Below, one piece after another: positions 1 to 8,119 of a stretch of 40,089 bases of DNA (positions are counted from its first letter, which is position 1; each line of letters starts with the position of its first letter). The notes beneath the pieces are model-generated. The model was not told the DNA's origin, did no database searches, and saw only the letters and a program-made list of their open reading frames with translations. The DNA is from an uncultured Bacteroidota bacterium. GTDB lineage: Bacteria; Bacteroidota; Bacteroidia; UKL13-3. The DNA is taken from contig CAIUDH010000011.1 of assembly GCA_903897855.1 (NCBI GenBank), positions 1 to 40,089 of the forward strand, given 5' to 3'. A program made the translations under genes and the position numbers.

Positions 1-51
1 GTGGGTATCTTATGGATTTATCTATATTTATTTTTAAAGTATTGGAATTAA
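1..51 (+). CDS. Cytochrome c oxidase subunit III, C-terminal end (partial)
   Basis: Frame 1 is open from the window edge to a TAA at 49-51 and encodes 16 residues rich in Trp, Tyr, Leu and Ile (it contains GILWIYLYLFLKYW). This resembles the last transmembrane helix of a heme-copper oxidase subunit III. The intact gene that follows is also a subunit III, and tandem subunit III genes are common in Bacteroidota oxidase clusters, so I infer an upstream paralogue. Only the tail is visible, so the family call is tentative. Confidence 0.55.
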   Translation: MGILWIYLYLFLKYWN

Positions 52-81
52 AATTATAAAATCATTAATTAGTTAAACACG

Positions 82-855
82 ATGTCGCACGAAACAGAAA
101 ATAAATTACCAACAAAATTATGGGGAGGAGGACGATCTCCTTTTAATGTAGAATATGGAAAGCTGATGATGTGGATTTTCCTTTTATCAGATGCGTTCAC
201 ATTCTCCGCATTGTTAATTGCGTATGGAAGCACCCGCTCAAGTTTCCCTGCTGCTGAGCATCATGCCAGCATCCCTTTTGGTTCCAAAATTGAAGTGGAA
301 GATTTACATCAGTATTTCACTCCTTCAACTCCAGGTGCCGAATTAGCACCAGGAGTGCAGCCACACTGGCCAAGTCCGGATCTGGTTTTTAACCACTTCC
401 CGTTCTTGCATGGACACCATTTGCCATTGCTATTTGTGAGTTTGATGACATTCATCCTGATTTTCAGTTCTGTAACCATGGTTCTGGCCGTTGAAGCCGG
501 GCATAGAAATGAAAAGAAGGAAGTCGCAAAATATATGTATTGGACTATCGCAGGAGGAATTGCGTTTCTTAGCTGTCAGGCTTGGGAATGGACTCAATTT
601 ATAAGTGCAGGTGCAAACTTAAAGAGTAACCCCTTCGGCCCGGTAGCCTTCGCCGACCTGTTTTTCATTGTAACCGGTTTTCATGGGTTTCACGTGCTTT
701 CAGGGGTGGTATTGAATATTGTGATCACGAGTAACGTGCTTAAAGGCACCTACGAGAAAAGAGGACACTATGACATGGTGGAGAAAGTAGGACTCTATTG
801 GCATTTTGTAGATTTAGTTTGGGTGTTCGTATTTACATTCTATTATTTAATTTAA
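82..855 (+). CDS. Cytochrome c oxidase subunit III (heme-copper oxidase)
   Basis: An inner-membrane subunit of an aa3/caa3-type terminal oxidase; subunit III stabilises the catalytic subunit I and lies near the proton-uptake path. The 257 residues hold about five hydrophobic helices (near 27-48, 113-137, 153-171, 190-215 and 237-257). Family hallmarks are QAWEW (166-170, with the conserved membrane Glu), GFHGFHV (199-205) and YWHFVDLVW (239-247). An unusually long, His/Pro-rich hydrophilic insert lies at about 50-110, between the first two helices. It sits 30 nt after the preceding subunit III tail and 74 nt before subunit IV, so all three are probably one operon. The ATG is the first in frame and there is no Shine-Dalgarno, as expected for Bacteroidota. 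Confidence 0.93.
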   Translation: MSHETENKLPTKLWGGGRSPFNVEYGKLMMWIFLLSDAFTFSALLIAYGSTRSSFPAAEHHASIPFGSKIEVEDLHQYFTPSTPGAELAPGVQPHWPSPDLVFNHFPFLHGHHLPLLFVSLMTFILIFSSVTMVLAVEAGHRNEKKEVAKYMYWTIAGGIAFLSCQAWEWTQFISAGANLKSNPFGPVAFADLFFIVTGFHGFHVLSGVVLNIVITSNVLKGTYEKRGHYDMVEKVGLYWHFVDLVWVFVFTFYYLI

Positions 856-929
856 TTGGTAGACTGCCCATCGTAATTAGCAAATACCCCGTAAAAATAA
901 TTTTTAACTTTTAATTTTAAAAAGATAAT

Positions 930-1262
930 ATGTCATCATCAGTTGATTTTCAGGAATTTGAAAGACACGCACCCGATCCGGGAGCCAAAAGAGATATCAT
1001 GAAAACCTTTTGGATTTTATTTGGCTTAACCGTCATCGATTTATTATTCTATTTCTGGCTTCCGTCGGGAATGATTAAGAATAGTATTTTCATCTTGCTA
1101 GGTATCGTTAAAGCCTATTTTATTGTAGGCACCTTTATGCATTTGAAACATGAGAGAAAATTCTTAATTCTCATGCTCATTGTGCCCGTGATATTTATCA
1201 TTGCACTCATCGGAGTAGCCATGTATGAAGGCCATTATTTGTTCAACCTTCACTGGAATTAA
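930..1262 (+). CDS. Cytochrome c oxidase subunit IV family protein
   Basis: A small accessory membrane subunit of the bacterial heme-copper oxidase (CyoD/CtaF-like family). The 110 residues have a soluble N-terminus of about 25 residues and three hydrophobic helices (near 26-45, 48-68 and 75-98), the usual topology. KAYFIVGTFMHLKHE, ending the second helix, is typical of the family. It follows subunit III directly and is followed by a terminator-like hairpin, so it is probably the last core oxidase gene of the transcript. In the family it helps assembly or stability rather than catalysis. Confidence 0.9.
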   Translation: MSSSVDFQEFERHAPDPGAKRDIMKTFWILFGLTVIDLLFYFWLPSGMIKNSIFILLGIVKAYFIVGTFMHLKHERKFLILMLIVPVIFIIALIGVAMYEGHYLFNLHWN

Positions 1263-1285
1263 GCCTGTCAATAGTTTAAAATACA

Positions 1286-1318
1286 AAAGCCCAACCTCGT
1301 TGAGGACGGGCTTTTTTT
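1286..1318 (+). terminator. Rho-independent terminator-like hairpin between subunit IV and SCO
   Basis: The arms AAAGCCC (1286-1292) and GGGCTTT (1308-1314) enclose a second stem CCTC/GAGG, and a run of seven T residues (1312-1318) overlaps the right arm. This is a strong intrinsic terminator shape. Only seven bases separate the T run from the next ATG. Confidence 0.85.
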
Positions 1319-1325
1319 ATGCATT

Positions 1326-1979
1326 ATGAGCAGCAGAGCTAAATCAATTCTAATCACTTTCTTTATTATAGGCATACCTGTACTTTTTATGTTTATGATG
1401 AAATGCGGCCGTACTGTTTATAAGCAGCTCCCACATTTGGGCGACATCAAAGGCATTGCTGCCAATGGCGATACCCTTTTTCATACCATCGACGATTTTG
1501 AGTTCGTTGACCAACAAAATCAAAAGGTTACAAATAAAAACTTCGAAGGTTGTATTTATGTAGCCAACTACTTTTTTGCAACTTGCCCCGATGTATGTCC
1601 ACGTATGAATGCCAACCTGCAACGTGTATATGATCGATATAAAGACAATCCGAAAGTAAAATTTATTTCACATACCGTTGACCCCGAGCATGATGTGCCT
1701 GAGGTTCTCTTTAATTATGCTAAAAATTTAAAGGTCGATCCTGCTAAATGGTATTTCGTAACCGGAAATAAGGACAGCCTCTATAATTTGGCCCAACGAA
1801 GTTACCTCATCAGGGCAGGTGAAGGCGATGCTAAACCCATCAGTTTCATTCACGACGAAACCTTTATCCTGGTCGATCAAAACAGATATATCAGAGCAAC
1901 CTTCGATGGATTAGCGCCTGAAAAAATGGATGAGTTAATTGATGCGATTCAGCTACTACTCACCGATATGAAGAAGTAA
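1326..1979 (+). CDS. SCO1/SenC family copper chaperone
   Basis: A membrane-anchored thioredoxin-fold protein that delivers copper to, or reduces, the CuA site of cytochrome oxidase subunit II. The 217 residues start with a hydrophobic anchor (about 7-25). The copper-binding CPDVC motif follows (Cys87 and Cys91), and the third ligand is His176 in FIHDETF; all three ligands are present, so the protein looks functional. The ATG at 1326 is needed to keep the anchor. It lies only seven bases after the T run of a terminator-like hairpin, with no room for a separate promoter between them, so expression probably depends on read-through. It sits among oxidase genes and ahead of a DUF420 gene, as usual for oxidase assembly factors. 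Confidence 0.92.
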   Translation: MSSRAKSILITFFIIGIPVLFMFMMKCGRTVYKQLPHLGDIKGIAANGDTLFHTIDDFEFVDQQNQKVTNKNFEGCIYVANYFFATCPDVCPRMNANLQRVYDRYKDNPKVKFISHTVDPEHDVPEVLFNYAKNLKVDPAKWYFVTGNKDSLYNLAQRSYLIRAGEGDAKPISFIHDETFILVDQNRYIRATFDGLAPEKMDELIDAIQLLLTDMKK

Positions 1980-2006
1980 GTTTTTTTTTAAATAATAATA
2001 CAAATC

Positions 2007-2567
2007 ATGAGCAGCACAAATCAAGAAACCCAAAACAACCCTGATAAGGTTGTATTTAGAGGCGTTTTAGCTACTTCCATCTTTGTTTTTGTCACGGTTA
2101 TCATCTTAAACCGGCAGCTCATTCCAAAACCGGATAATATTCCTTCCTGGACTTATTTTCTTCCCAAACTGAATGCGCTTATCAATGGTACCTGCACGGT
2201 TTTGCTCCTGGTGTCATTGTATTTTATCAGAAATAAAAATATTGCAGCGCATAAAAAAACCAATATCATCACTTTTGGTTTGTCCAGCCTATTTCTAGTG
2301 TCCTACATATTATTTCATTGGTTGGCAGGCGACACGCATTATCCTGAAAATGCTCCTGTACGTGGGCTGTACTTCTTTATTTTAATCACCCATATTCTAT
2401 GCGCGGCTTCGGTACTTCCGCTTATCCTTCTCTCCTTCTACCGAGGTTTACAGATGCAGGTTGAGAAACACAAAAAACTAGTTCGTTTTACCTATCCAAT
2501 CTGGCTTTACGTAACCATTACAGGTGTTATCGTATACTTGATGATATCGCCTTACTACCCCCTATAG
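2007..2567 (+). CDS. DUF420 membrane protein (CtaM/YozB-like oxidase biogenesis)
   Basis: A 186-residue integral membrane protein with about five hydrophobic helices (near 20-37, 48-72, 84-105, 117-145 and 160-180). Histidines in helices or at their ends (FHWLAGD, THILCA) are typical of DUF420. Members of this family (CtaM/YozB in Firmicutes) are needed to make active a-type oxidases. The gene starts 27 nt after SCO on the same strand, which fits a role in oxidase assembly. The family is judged from topology and context, without an alignment; the role in this organism is inferred. Confidence 0.8.
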   Translation: MSSTNQETQNNPDKVVFRGVLATSIFVFVTVIILNRQLIPKPDNIPSWTYFLPKLNALINGTCTVLLLVSLYFIRNKNIAAHKKTNIITFGLSSLFLVSYILFHWLAGDTHYPENAPVRGLYFFILITHILCAASVLPLILLSFYRGLQMQVEKHKKLVRFTYPIWLYVTITGVIVYLMISPYYPL

Positions 2568-2693
2568 TTAGTTTAGAAATGATGGGGTGAGATTCATTCA
2601 TCATTGCCAAGTAAGAAAATTCGATTGGAGTCCAATATACTTTATTACGAAAAAAAGTTACGATTTAGTTAGTAGAAGTACTCGCTATGACTA

Positions 2694-3785
2694 TTATTCC
2701 CATCTAAATACCCGAGAGGCCACGAAATAGATAAATATCCCCCAAAGGATCAAAATTCCAACGGGTTGCCATACTTCTAAAAGGCTGTAGCCATCATAGG
2801 CTATTTTACGAAGGGCGTCATTGAGGTGGGTAAGTGGTAATATTTTACAGAGTGGCTGCATCCACTCGGGAAAGGACTCTACCGGAAAAAAAGTGCCGGA
2901 GAGCATCATCTGTGGCAGCGTAATTAAGTTGGCGAAAGGTGCAATCACGCTTTCGTTTTTAGCCAAGCCTGAAACAACAAATCCAAAACCCATAAAAACG
3001 ATAAAGGCGAGCGTGGTTACCGTTACCATACTAAGTACTGTAGAGGCTCCATGAACTAGCGTGAAGTTAAAGAATTGCGCTCCTACAAAAAGAATGATTA
3101 GGGTTGTTATAATTTGGAAGAACAATCTACTGAAGGCTTCCCCTAAAATAATATACTGACGTTTGATGGGAGTGGCAAAGAAACGCTTAAGTACCAGCGT
3201 GTTGCGTAAAAAGAAAAAAGTGAAAGCGGTGCCGAATATCGCTAAACTCAAAATAGAAAATCCCAATTGCCCAGGAAGCACAAAATCAATGGCTTCATAC
3301 GTTCTGTTGGTGCTTACATCTGGAATAATTTGGCCAATTTTGGTGCCCTTCTCATAAATACCCAAAGGGTCGTTATTTTGCATCGATGCAATACGACTCA
3401 TAATACTTCCAGCCGTATTACCTTGCGCTGCATTAAACCGCACCTTCACCAGTAACGGGGTGCCTGGAGCAGTCGATTCAATAGAAATGACAGCATAAAT
3501 ATCTTTTTTTGCCAATAACGATTCGCAACTATCTTTCGATAAATCGGTGGTGGCATTAAATGCCGAATCGCCTACCAACCCTCTATAAACATCATTCTCC
3601 TTATTGCTTTCTTTAGTCACAGCTACGTGGTATTTCCCTTGTACGCCTTTGCCCAAATAGGCAAAAACAAAAATAAAAATCATCGGAAAAGCAATACCAA
3701 AAACAATACTGCTTGGGCTTTTAAGTTGCGACAATAAGCTTGCTTTCGTGATCGCAAGCATCGCTCGTAGTTGACTATACTTCAT
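2694..3785 (-). CDS. ABC-2 type transporter permease
   Basis: The membrane subunit of an ABC exporter. The 363 residues have one hydrophobic helix near 27-45, a large extracytoplasmic domain (about 46-175), then five helices (near 175-195, 218-240, 255-280, 290-310 and 335-357). This is the ABC-2 layout of DrrB/YhgE/NatB-like permeases for drugs, lipids or polysaccharides. The substrate cannot be told from sequence. The matching ATPase gene is divergent, starting 172 nt away, rather than in the same operon. The first ATG is used and gives a typical positively charged N-terminus before the first helix. The 126 nt between this gene and the convergent DUF420 gene show nothing I can name. Confidence 0.88.
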   Translation of the reverse strand: MKYSQLRAMLAITKASLLSQLKSPSSIVFGIAFPMIFIFVFAYLGKGVQGKYHVAVTKESNKENDVYRGLVGDSAFNATTDLSKDSCESLLAKKDIYAVISIESTAPGTPLLVKVRFNAAQGNTAGSIMSRIASMQNNDPLGIYEKGTKIGQIIPDVSTNRTYEAIDFVLPGQLGFSILSLAIFGTAFTFFFLRNTLVLKRFFATPIKRQYIILGEAFSRLFFQIITTLIILFVGAQFFNFTLVHGASTVLSMVTVTTLAFIVFMGFGFVVSGLAKNESVIAPFANLITLPQMMLSGTFFPVESFPEWMQPLCKILPLTHLNDALRKIAYDGYSLLEVWQPVGILILWGIFIYFVASRVFRWE

Positions 3786-3945
3786 TGGAGAGATTCAAAA
3801 ACAGGGACTGATTTAACACTGCATATTTACAGAATGTAATTTACTTGCACAATTAAATAAATATAAAAATCATTACTGTCTGAGTGAAACATAGCTCACG
3901 ACTCACGATGAAACTCGGGAATGAAAAACTGCTCACAAAATTTAT

Positions 3946-3953
3946 TACCTTTG
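3946..3953 (+). promoter_or_regulatory. Candidate -7 promoter box for the ABC ATPase gene
   Basis: TACCTTTG matches the Bacteroidota TAnnTTTG -7 element and ends only four bases before the ATG. If it is used, the mRNA would be leaderless or nearly so. I see no clear TTTG -33 box at the usual distance, so this is moderate evidence. Confidence 0.5.
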
Positions 3954-3957
3954 CCTT

Positions 3958-4722
3958 ATGAGCAAAACCATCATCCAGGTAAAAAACTTAGTAAAAAAAT
4001 ATGGCACCTTCACCGCCGTAAATGATATTAGTTTCGATGTGAAAGAAGGTGAAATATTTGGACTACTCGGTCCTAATGGGGCTGGCAAAACAACCACCCT
4101 CGAAATCATTGAGACATTAAAGTCGAAGACTTCGGGTTCGGTGCATATTAAAAACATGTCCATTGACACGGATGCCTCAGAAATAAAAAAAATAATCGGG
4201 GTGCAGCTGCAAGCATCCGGCTATTACCCCAATATCAATTTGGTGCAGATCTTAGACCTTTTCGCAGGTTTATACAACAAGAGTATTGATGCGCTAGCCG
4301 CACTCGATAAGGTGAACCTCAGGGATAAAGCGAAAAGTAAATTTAAAGAGTTGAGCGGAGGACAAAAACAACGTTTCAGTATCGCCACCACCTTAATAAA
4401 CACTCCTGAAATAGTATTCCTCGATGAGCCTACCACCGGCCTAGACCCTCAAGCCCGTCGTAATTTATGGGATTTAATACGGGAAATAAGAAACACGGGG
4501 TCAACGGTCATTATTACGACCCATTATATGGATGAAGCCGAACAACTATGCGACCGCGTAGGGGTCATGGATTCAGGAAAAATAATCGCCATTGACACAC
4601 CCGACCAACTCATTGATAATTTAATTGCTAAAGGTTTCAAACGTAGCAAAGTGGTAAAAGAAGCCAACCTCGAAGATGTATTTATTGATTTAACAGGAAA
4701 AGAAATTAGGGATGAAGAGTAA
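3958..4722 (+). CDS. ABC transporter ATP-binding protein (DrrA/CcmA-like)
   Basis: A cytoplasmic ATPase that powers an exporter. The 254 residues contain Walker A GPNGAGKTT (38-46), a Q-loop near Gln83, signature LSGGQ (132-136), Walker B ending in LDEPT (155-159) and the switch His189 in ITTHY, all intact. The C-terminus (LEDVFIDLTG) is typical of the ABC-2-type drug/antibiotic subfamily. The likely partner is the divergent permease next door. A TACCTTTG box ends four bases before this ATG, supporting the start and suggesting a very short leader. It converges on the TonB-dependent receptor gene with 47 nt between them. Confidence 0.93.
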   Translation: MSKTIIQVKNLVKKYGTFTAVNDISFDVKEGEIFGLLGPNGAGKTTTLEIIETLKSKTSGSVHIKNMSIDTDASEIKKIIGVQLQASGYYPNINLVQILDLFAGLYNKSIDALAALDKVNLRDKAKSKFKELSGGQKQRFSIATTLINTPEIVFLDEPTTGLDPQARRNLWDLIREIRNTGSTVIITTHYMDEAEQLCDRVGVMDSGKIIAIDTPDQLIDNLIAKGFKRSKVVKEANLEDVFIDLTGKEIRDEE

Positions 4723-4769
4723 ATTGTAATTCACCCTATTACTCATCACTCCTCAACTCTACTCTGAAT

Positions 4770-7064
4770 CTAAAACTGATAGGTGATACCAACAGAAGGC
4801 AATATTGGAAGTTGGTTCACCCGTTTATAATTCACCCGGTCGAAATAAAATATATTTTCCCGGTTGTAAATATTGGTAACGCCGGCGGTGATATGCATCT
4901 CATTTTTATTTTTGAATTTTAGATTCATCTGATACGAAACATCCATTCGGTGGAACCAAGGCAGTCGACCCAAATTCAAGTCGGCGTATATAATACCTAG
5001 TTGTCCATTGCTATGGGTATAATCAGACGTGACGCCATCATTAAATGGAAGATATTCAAAGAAGCCCTGGGTTTCGGTAAACGGAAAACCAGAGCCTAAG
5101 CTCCAACGTGCATTGATATCTTGTTTAATTTTCTTTCCGAATTTATAAGAACCTACTAGGTTAACCGTATGTCTTCGGTCGAAATGAGGCAAATATTTTC
5201 GTATTCCATCGTAACGCCACACATTCACATAACTATAAACTACCCAGAGATACAAATGTTTGTTATCATATTTATAGGTAACGTCGAAACCACTGGCATT
5301 ACCCGTTTCTACAATATAATCGATGCGCTCATTGGCTGGGCGAGAGGCATTAAGCTCGTTATCATCAAAAATTTTATCCCTGTTGATATTGGTTATCTGA
5401 TCAAAATGCTTTATAAAACCCTCGATGTTAATATCCGAATGATCATTCACATCAATCTCAAATCCGCCTACCGCATGACGTGCTTTTTGTAATGCGTTTT
5501 TTACCGTTCTGCCATCAAAAGTTTTAGGCACATCATCGGGGCCCGATAAAAACCCATAAAACAAATTCACCACATCCTTGTCGCTCACCGCACTCATTAA
5601 ATTTTGTGAGTAGTACCCTCCGCTCGCTTTGAACCTAAAACGAGGACTGATATTATACTTCATAGCAAAACGTGGTTCAAGCGTTTGGGCCGCCAACGAT
5701 GAATAACGCATCACGCGCAAACCAGGCTCCAACACAATTTTATCGGATACAAACTTGTACTTTACAAAACCGCAAAGCTCCATGGTATACTGTTGCTCGT
5801 TGATGCGTCGATTGGCCTGATTATAAATCTCAAAATTGGTAGTGATGCCATTTATTTCAATACCATATTTCCACTCGTTTTTATCATGGTAAGAGGTGAA
5901 GTTTAGAGCGGTATTAAAATTGTTGATATTGCTCGATCGGGGCTTACTATCAATTTCAGTTTGTTTGATTCCATATTGAGAATAGGCAAAAACTCCATTA
6001 ATCACCGTAGCTGAGCCGTCGGGGACCAACAAGAAATTGGATCCGAATCCGCTCGACTTCCATTGAAAAGCCGTTGATCCAGGATAATTCACAGCGTCGT
6101 TAAAGGAGAACCCGAAAAAGTTTAGCTTACTTCCGTTATCGGTGTTTACTGCAATCTTACCATAAGTGTCCTGAAACTTATAAGGCAAAGTAGCTTTGAT
6201 ATATGGGTAAACGATGGGGGACGATTTGTCGAGATAGGAATTCTTATAGGAAACTAAAAACGAGCTTGAGGTACTGTTTTCTTTAAACTTTTTTAGAGGA
6301 CCTTCTAAAATTATTTTAGAGGAGAACGTATTCACCCCAACTTTACCGGCAAGCCTTTTCTTATTCCCATCTCTAGAGGTTACATCAATCACGGCCGAAA
6401 CACGGCCGCCATATTGCGCATTAAATCCGGCCGAGTATACATCTACATTCTTAATGATATCGCTTTCAAAAACAGAAAATAACCCAATGGAGTGAAATGG
6501 ATTATAAATTATCATGCCATCGAGCATCACCTTATTCTGCACGGGTGAGCCACCACGAATGTATAATTGCCCCCCTTGATCGCCTGTAAAAACCACCCCG
6601 GGAAGTACTTGTAAGTACTGCGCCAAGTCGGGCTCACCAGCCACTGTTGGCAATAATTTCAGTTCTCTTGGGGTGATTTTTGTAACCGCCACTCGAGGGT
6701 CCGTTTTCTTATGCTGTTTGTCGGCATTAATTTCTATATCACTCAACTCCACAGCCTTCACGTTCATATAGATGTTTTTGGAGGTGATTCTCCCTGCTTT
6801 GATTTCCACTTCTTGAATAGACGAATCGTATCCAATAGCGTATACCACTATCGTATACTTACCGATAGGTAAATTGTTGAAATTGTAGAATCCATTAATA
6901 TCTGTTTGGGCATTTTGCTTTCTCTCTTTCACAATCACATTGGTAAAAGGTAATGTTTCACCATTTTCATTATCATATAAAAACCCACGTAATTCACCTG
7001 TTTGTGAAAAAAGTGCTTGTGTAAAAAAAGTGCATGCTATAAAAAGCAGCGTATTCAATTTCAT
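4770..7064 (-). CDS. TonB-dependent receptor with carboxypeptidase-regulatory-like N-domain
   Basis: An outer-membrane, energy-coupled import channel. From the chosen ATG the protein has 764 residues: a signal peptide (1-20, ending ALFSQ), a CarboxypepD_reg-like beta-sandwich (about 22-110), a plug (about 125-230, with LYIRGGSP and VMLDGM) and a beta-barrel ending in an aromatic residue (ITYQF). The frame continues upstream to 7142, but those 26 residues precede the signal peptide. A -7-like TACCTTCG (7087-7094) lies just upstream of the ATG at 7064, which supports that start. No SusD partner is adjacent, so a polysaccharide-utilisation role is unsupported; a metal complex, siderophore or other ligand is possible. 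Confidence 0.92.
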   Translation of the reverse strand: MKLNTLLFIACTFFTQALFSQTGELRGFLYDNENGETLPFTNVIVKERKQNAQTDINGFYNFNNLPIGKYTIVVYAIGYDSSIQEVEIKAGRITSKNIYMNVKAVELSDIEINADKQHKKTDPRVAVTKITPRELKLLPTVAGEPDLAQYLQVLPGVVFTGDQGGQLYIRGGSPVQNKVMLDGMIIYNPFHSIGLFSVFESDIIKNVDVYSAGFNAQYGGRVSAVIDVTSRDGNKKRLAGKVGVNTFSSKIILEGPLKKFKENSTSSSFLVSYKNSYLDKSSPIVYPYIKATLPYKFQDTYGKIAVNTDNGSKLNFFGFSFNDAVNYPGSTAFQWKSSGFGSNFLLVPDGSATVINGVFAYSQYGIKQTEIDSKPRSSNINNFNTALNFTSYHDKNEWKYGIEINGITTNFEIYNQANRRINEQQYTMELCGFVKYKFVSDKIVLEPGLRVMRYSSLAAQTLEPRFAMKYNISPRFRFKASGGYYSQNLMSAVSDKDVVNLFYGFLSGPDDVPKTFDGRTVKNALQKARHAVGGFEIDVNDHSDINIEGFIKHFDQITNINRDKIFDDNELNASRPANERIDYIVETGNASGFDVTYKYDNKHLYLWVVYSYVNVWRYDGIRKYLPHFDRRHTVNLVGSYKFGKKIKQDINARWSLGSGFPFTETQGFFEYLPFNDGVTSDYTHSNGQLGIIYADLNLGRLPWFHRMDVSYQMNLKFKNKNEMHITAGVTNIYNRENIFYFDRVNYKRVNQLPILPSVGITYQF

Positions 7065-7086
7065 TGGCCGTATTTTTGAAGGGGTG

Positions 7087-7094
7087 CGAAGGTA
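7087..7094 (-). promoter_or_regulatory. Candidate -7 box for the TonB-dependent receptor
   Basis: On the minus strand this reads TACCTTCG, one base off TAnnTTTG. It would place the transcript start about 15-20 nt upstream of the ATG at 7064. A good -33 box is not visible. Confidence 0.35.
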
Positions 7095-7196
7095 AGGAAA
7101 AGTTGTTTGTGAAAGGACGGGTTCGCGATTCGTGTTAGGCAAGTGGAATCGAAGTTTAGAGGGCTTGGCCGTTCGCTGTTGGCACCTAAGAATAGC

Positions 7197-7991
7197 CTAA
7201 AACTCTACCAGCTTTTCCATATCGCCGGTTAATAACTCATAACCCGACTCGGTAATGCAAATGGTATGTTCATATTGTGCCGAGAGTTTACCATCGATGG
7301 TACGTGCCGTCCAATGGTCCCATTTATCGATTTTCGTGCGGGCCTTACCTGCGTTTATCATGGGTTCGATCGTAAATACCATGCCTGGTTTAAGTATGGC
7401 GTCGCGGTGTGTTTCACTGTTATGGCTCACTTCAGGCTCTTCATGAAAACTCAAACCAACCCCATGACCACAAAATTCAAAAACCACACTGCATCCCTGA
7501 CTTCGGGCATATTTCTCGATAGATTTTCCGATATTGCTTAATTTATTTCCACTATAACACTGTTTTACCCCTTCATCCAGACAGGTCTTCGCTATTTTCA
7601 GCATGTTACTGGCATACTCACTAATGTTACCTACCTTAAACATGGTGCAGGTATCGCCAAAATATCCGTTATAAATAGTGGTGACATCAATATTTAAAAT
7701 ATCGCCTTCTCGAAGTATGGTTGTGTTATTGGGTACCCCGTGACATACCACATCGTTAACGCTGGTGCAGCAAGAAGCAGGAAAAGTTTTATAGTATAAG
7801 GTGGCCGGCAAAGCATGATGATCGAGTACAAATTCCTTGCATTTCTTATCCAAGAAAATGGTGGTAACCCCAGGCTGTACAAATGGCTTTAAGTAGGCCA
7901 AAGTAGCGGCTGCTAAGGCTCCGCTTTTACGAATACCCTCAATTTGTTCAGGGGTTTTTATAACAATTTTCTGTGCACTCTCGTAGGCCAT
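7197..7991 (-). CDS. map: Methionine aminopeptidase, type I
   Basis: A cytosolic metalloenzyme that removes the initiator methionine from nascent proteins. Its 264 residues match type I enzymes. The five metal ligands are visible: Asp102 (NIDVT), Asp113 (FGDTC), the His in GHGVGLSFHEEP, the Glu in TIEPMI and the Glu in QYEHTI. In many bacteria map sits beside secY and infA inside the spc/alpha ribosomal cluster. Here secY and infA are adjacent without it, and map lies several kb away. TATCTTTG on the minus strand (8000-8007) ends nine bases before the ATG, suggesting its own promoter and a very short leader. Confidence 0.96.
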   Translation of the reverse strand: MAYESAQKIVIKTPEQIEGIRKSGALAAATLAYLKPFVQPGVTTIFLDKKCKEFVLDHHALPATLYYKTFPASCCTSVNDVVCHGVPNNTTILREGDILNIDVTTIYNGYFGDTCTMFKVGNISEYASNMLKIAKTCLDEGVKQCYSGNKLSNIGKSIEKYARSQGCSVVFEFCGHGVGLSFHEEPEVSHNSETHRDAILKPGMVFTIEPMINAGKARTKIDKWDHWTARTIDGKLSAQYEHTICITESGYELLTGDMEKLVEF

Positions 7992-7999
7992 AATGAACG

Positions 8000-8007
8000 C
8001 AAAGATA
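8000..8007 (-). promoter_or_regulatory. Candidate -7 box for map
   Basis: TATCTTTG on the minus strand fits TAnnTTTG and ends nine bases before the map ATG. No clear TTTG box lies 19-21 nt upstream, so the call rests on the -7 box and its position. Confidence 0.45.
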
Positions 8008-8119
8008 AGAATTTAGAGGAGTTTTTAATGGGTTTGAAAGGATCATCGAGAGGAGATCCAAATCTATTGCGTCGCTCGAGGGCAAATAATCTCGAGTACC
8101 CGTCAGTTTGTTTTATTTG

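Noticed and set aside
4770-7064. Possible SusC/SusD polysaccharide-utilisation locus
   Set aside because: The receptor has no adjacent SusD-like lipoprotein or glycoside hydrolase, and its size and plug resemble generic TonB-dependent receptors.
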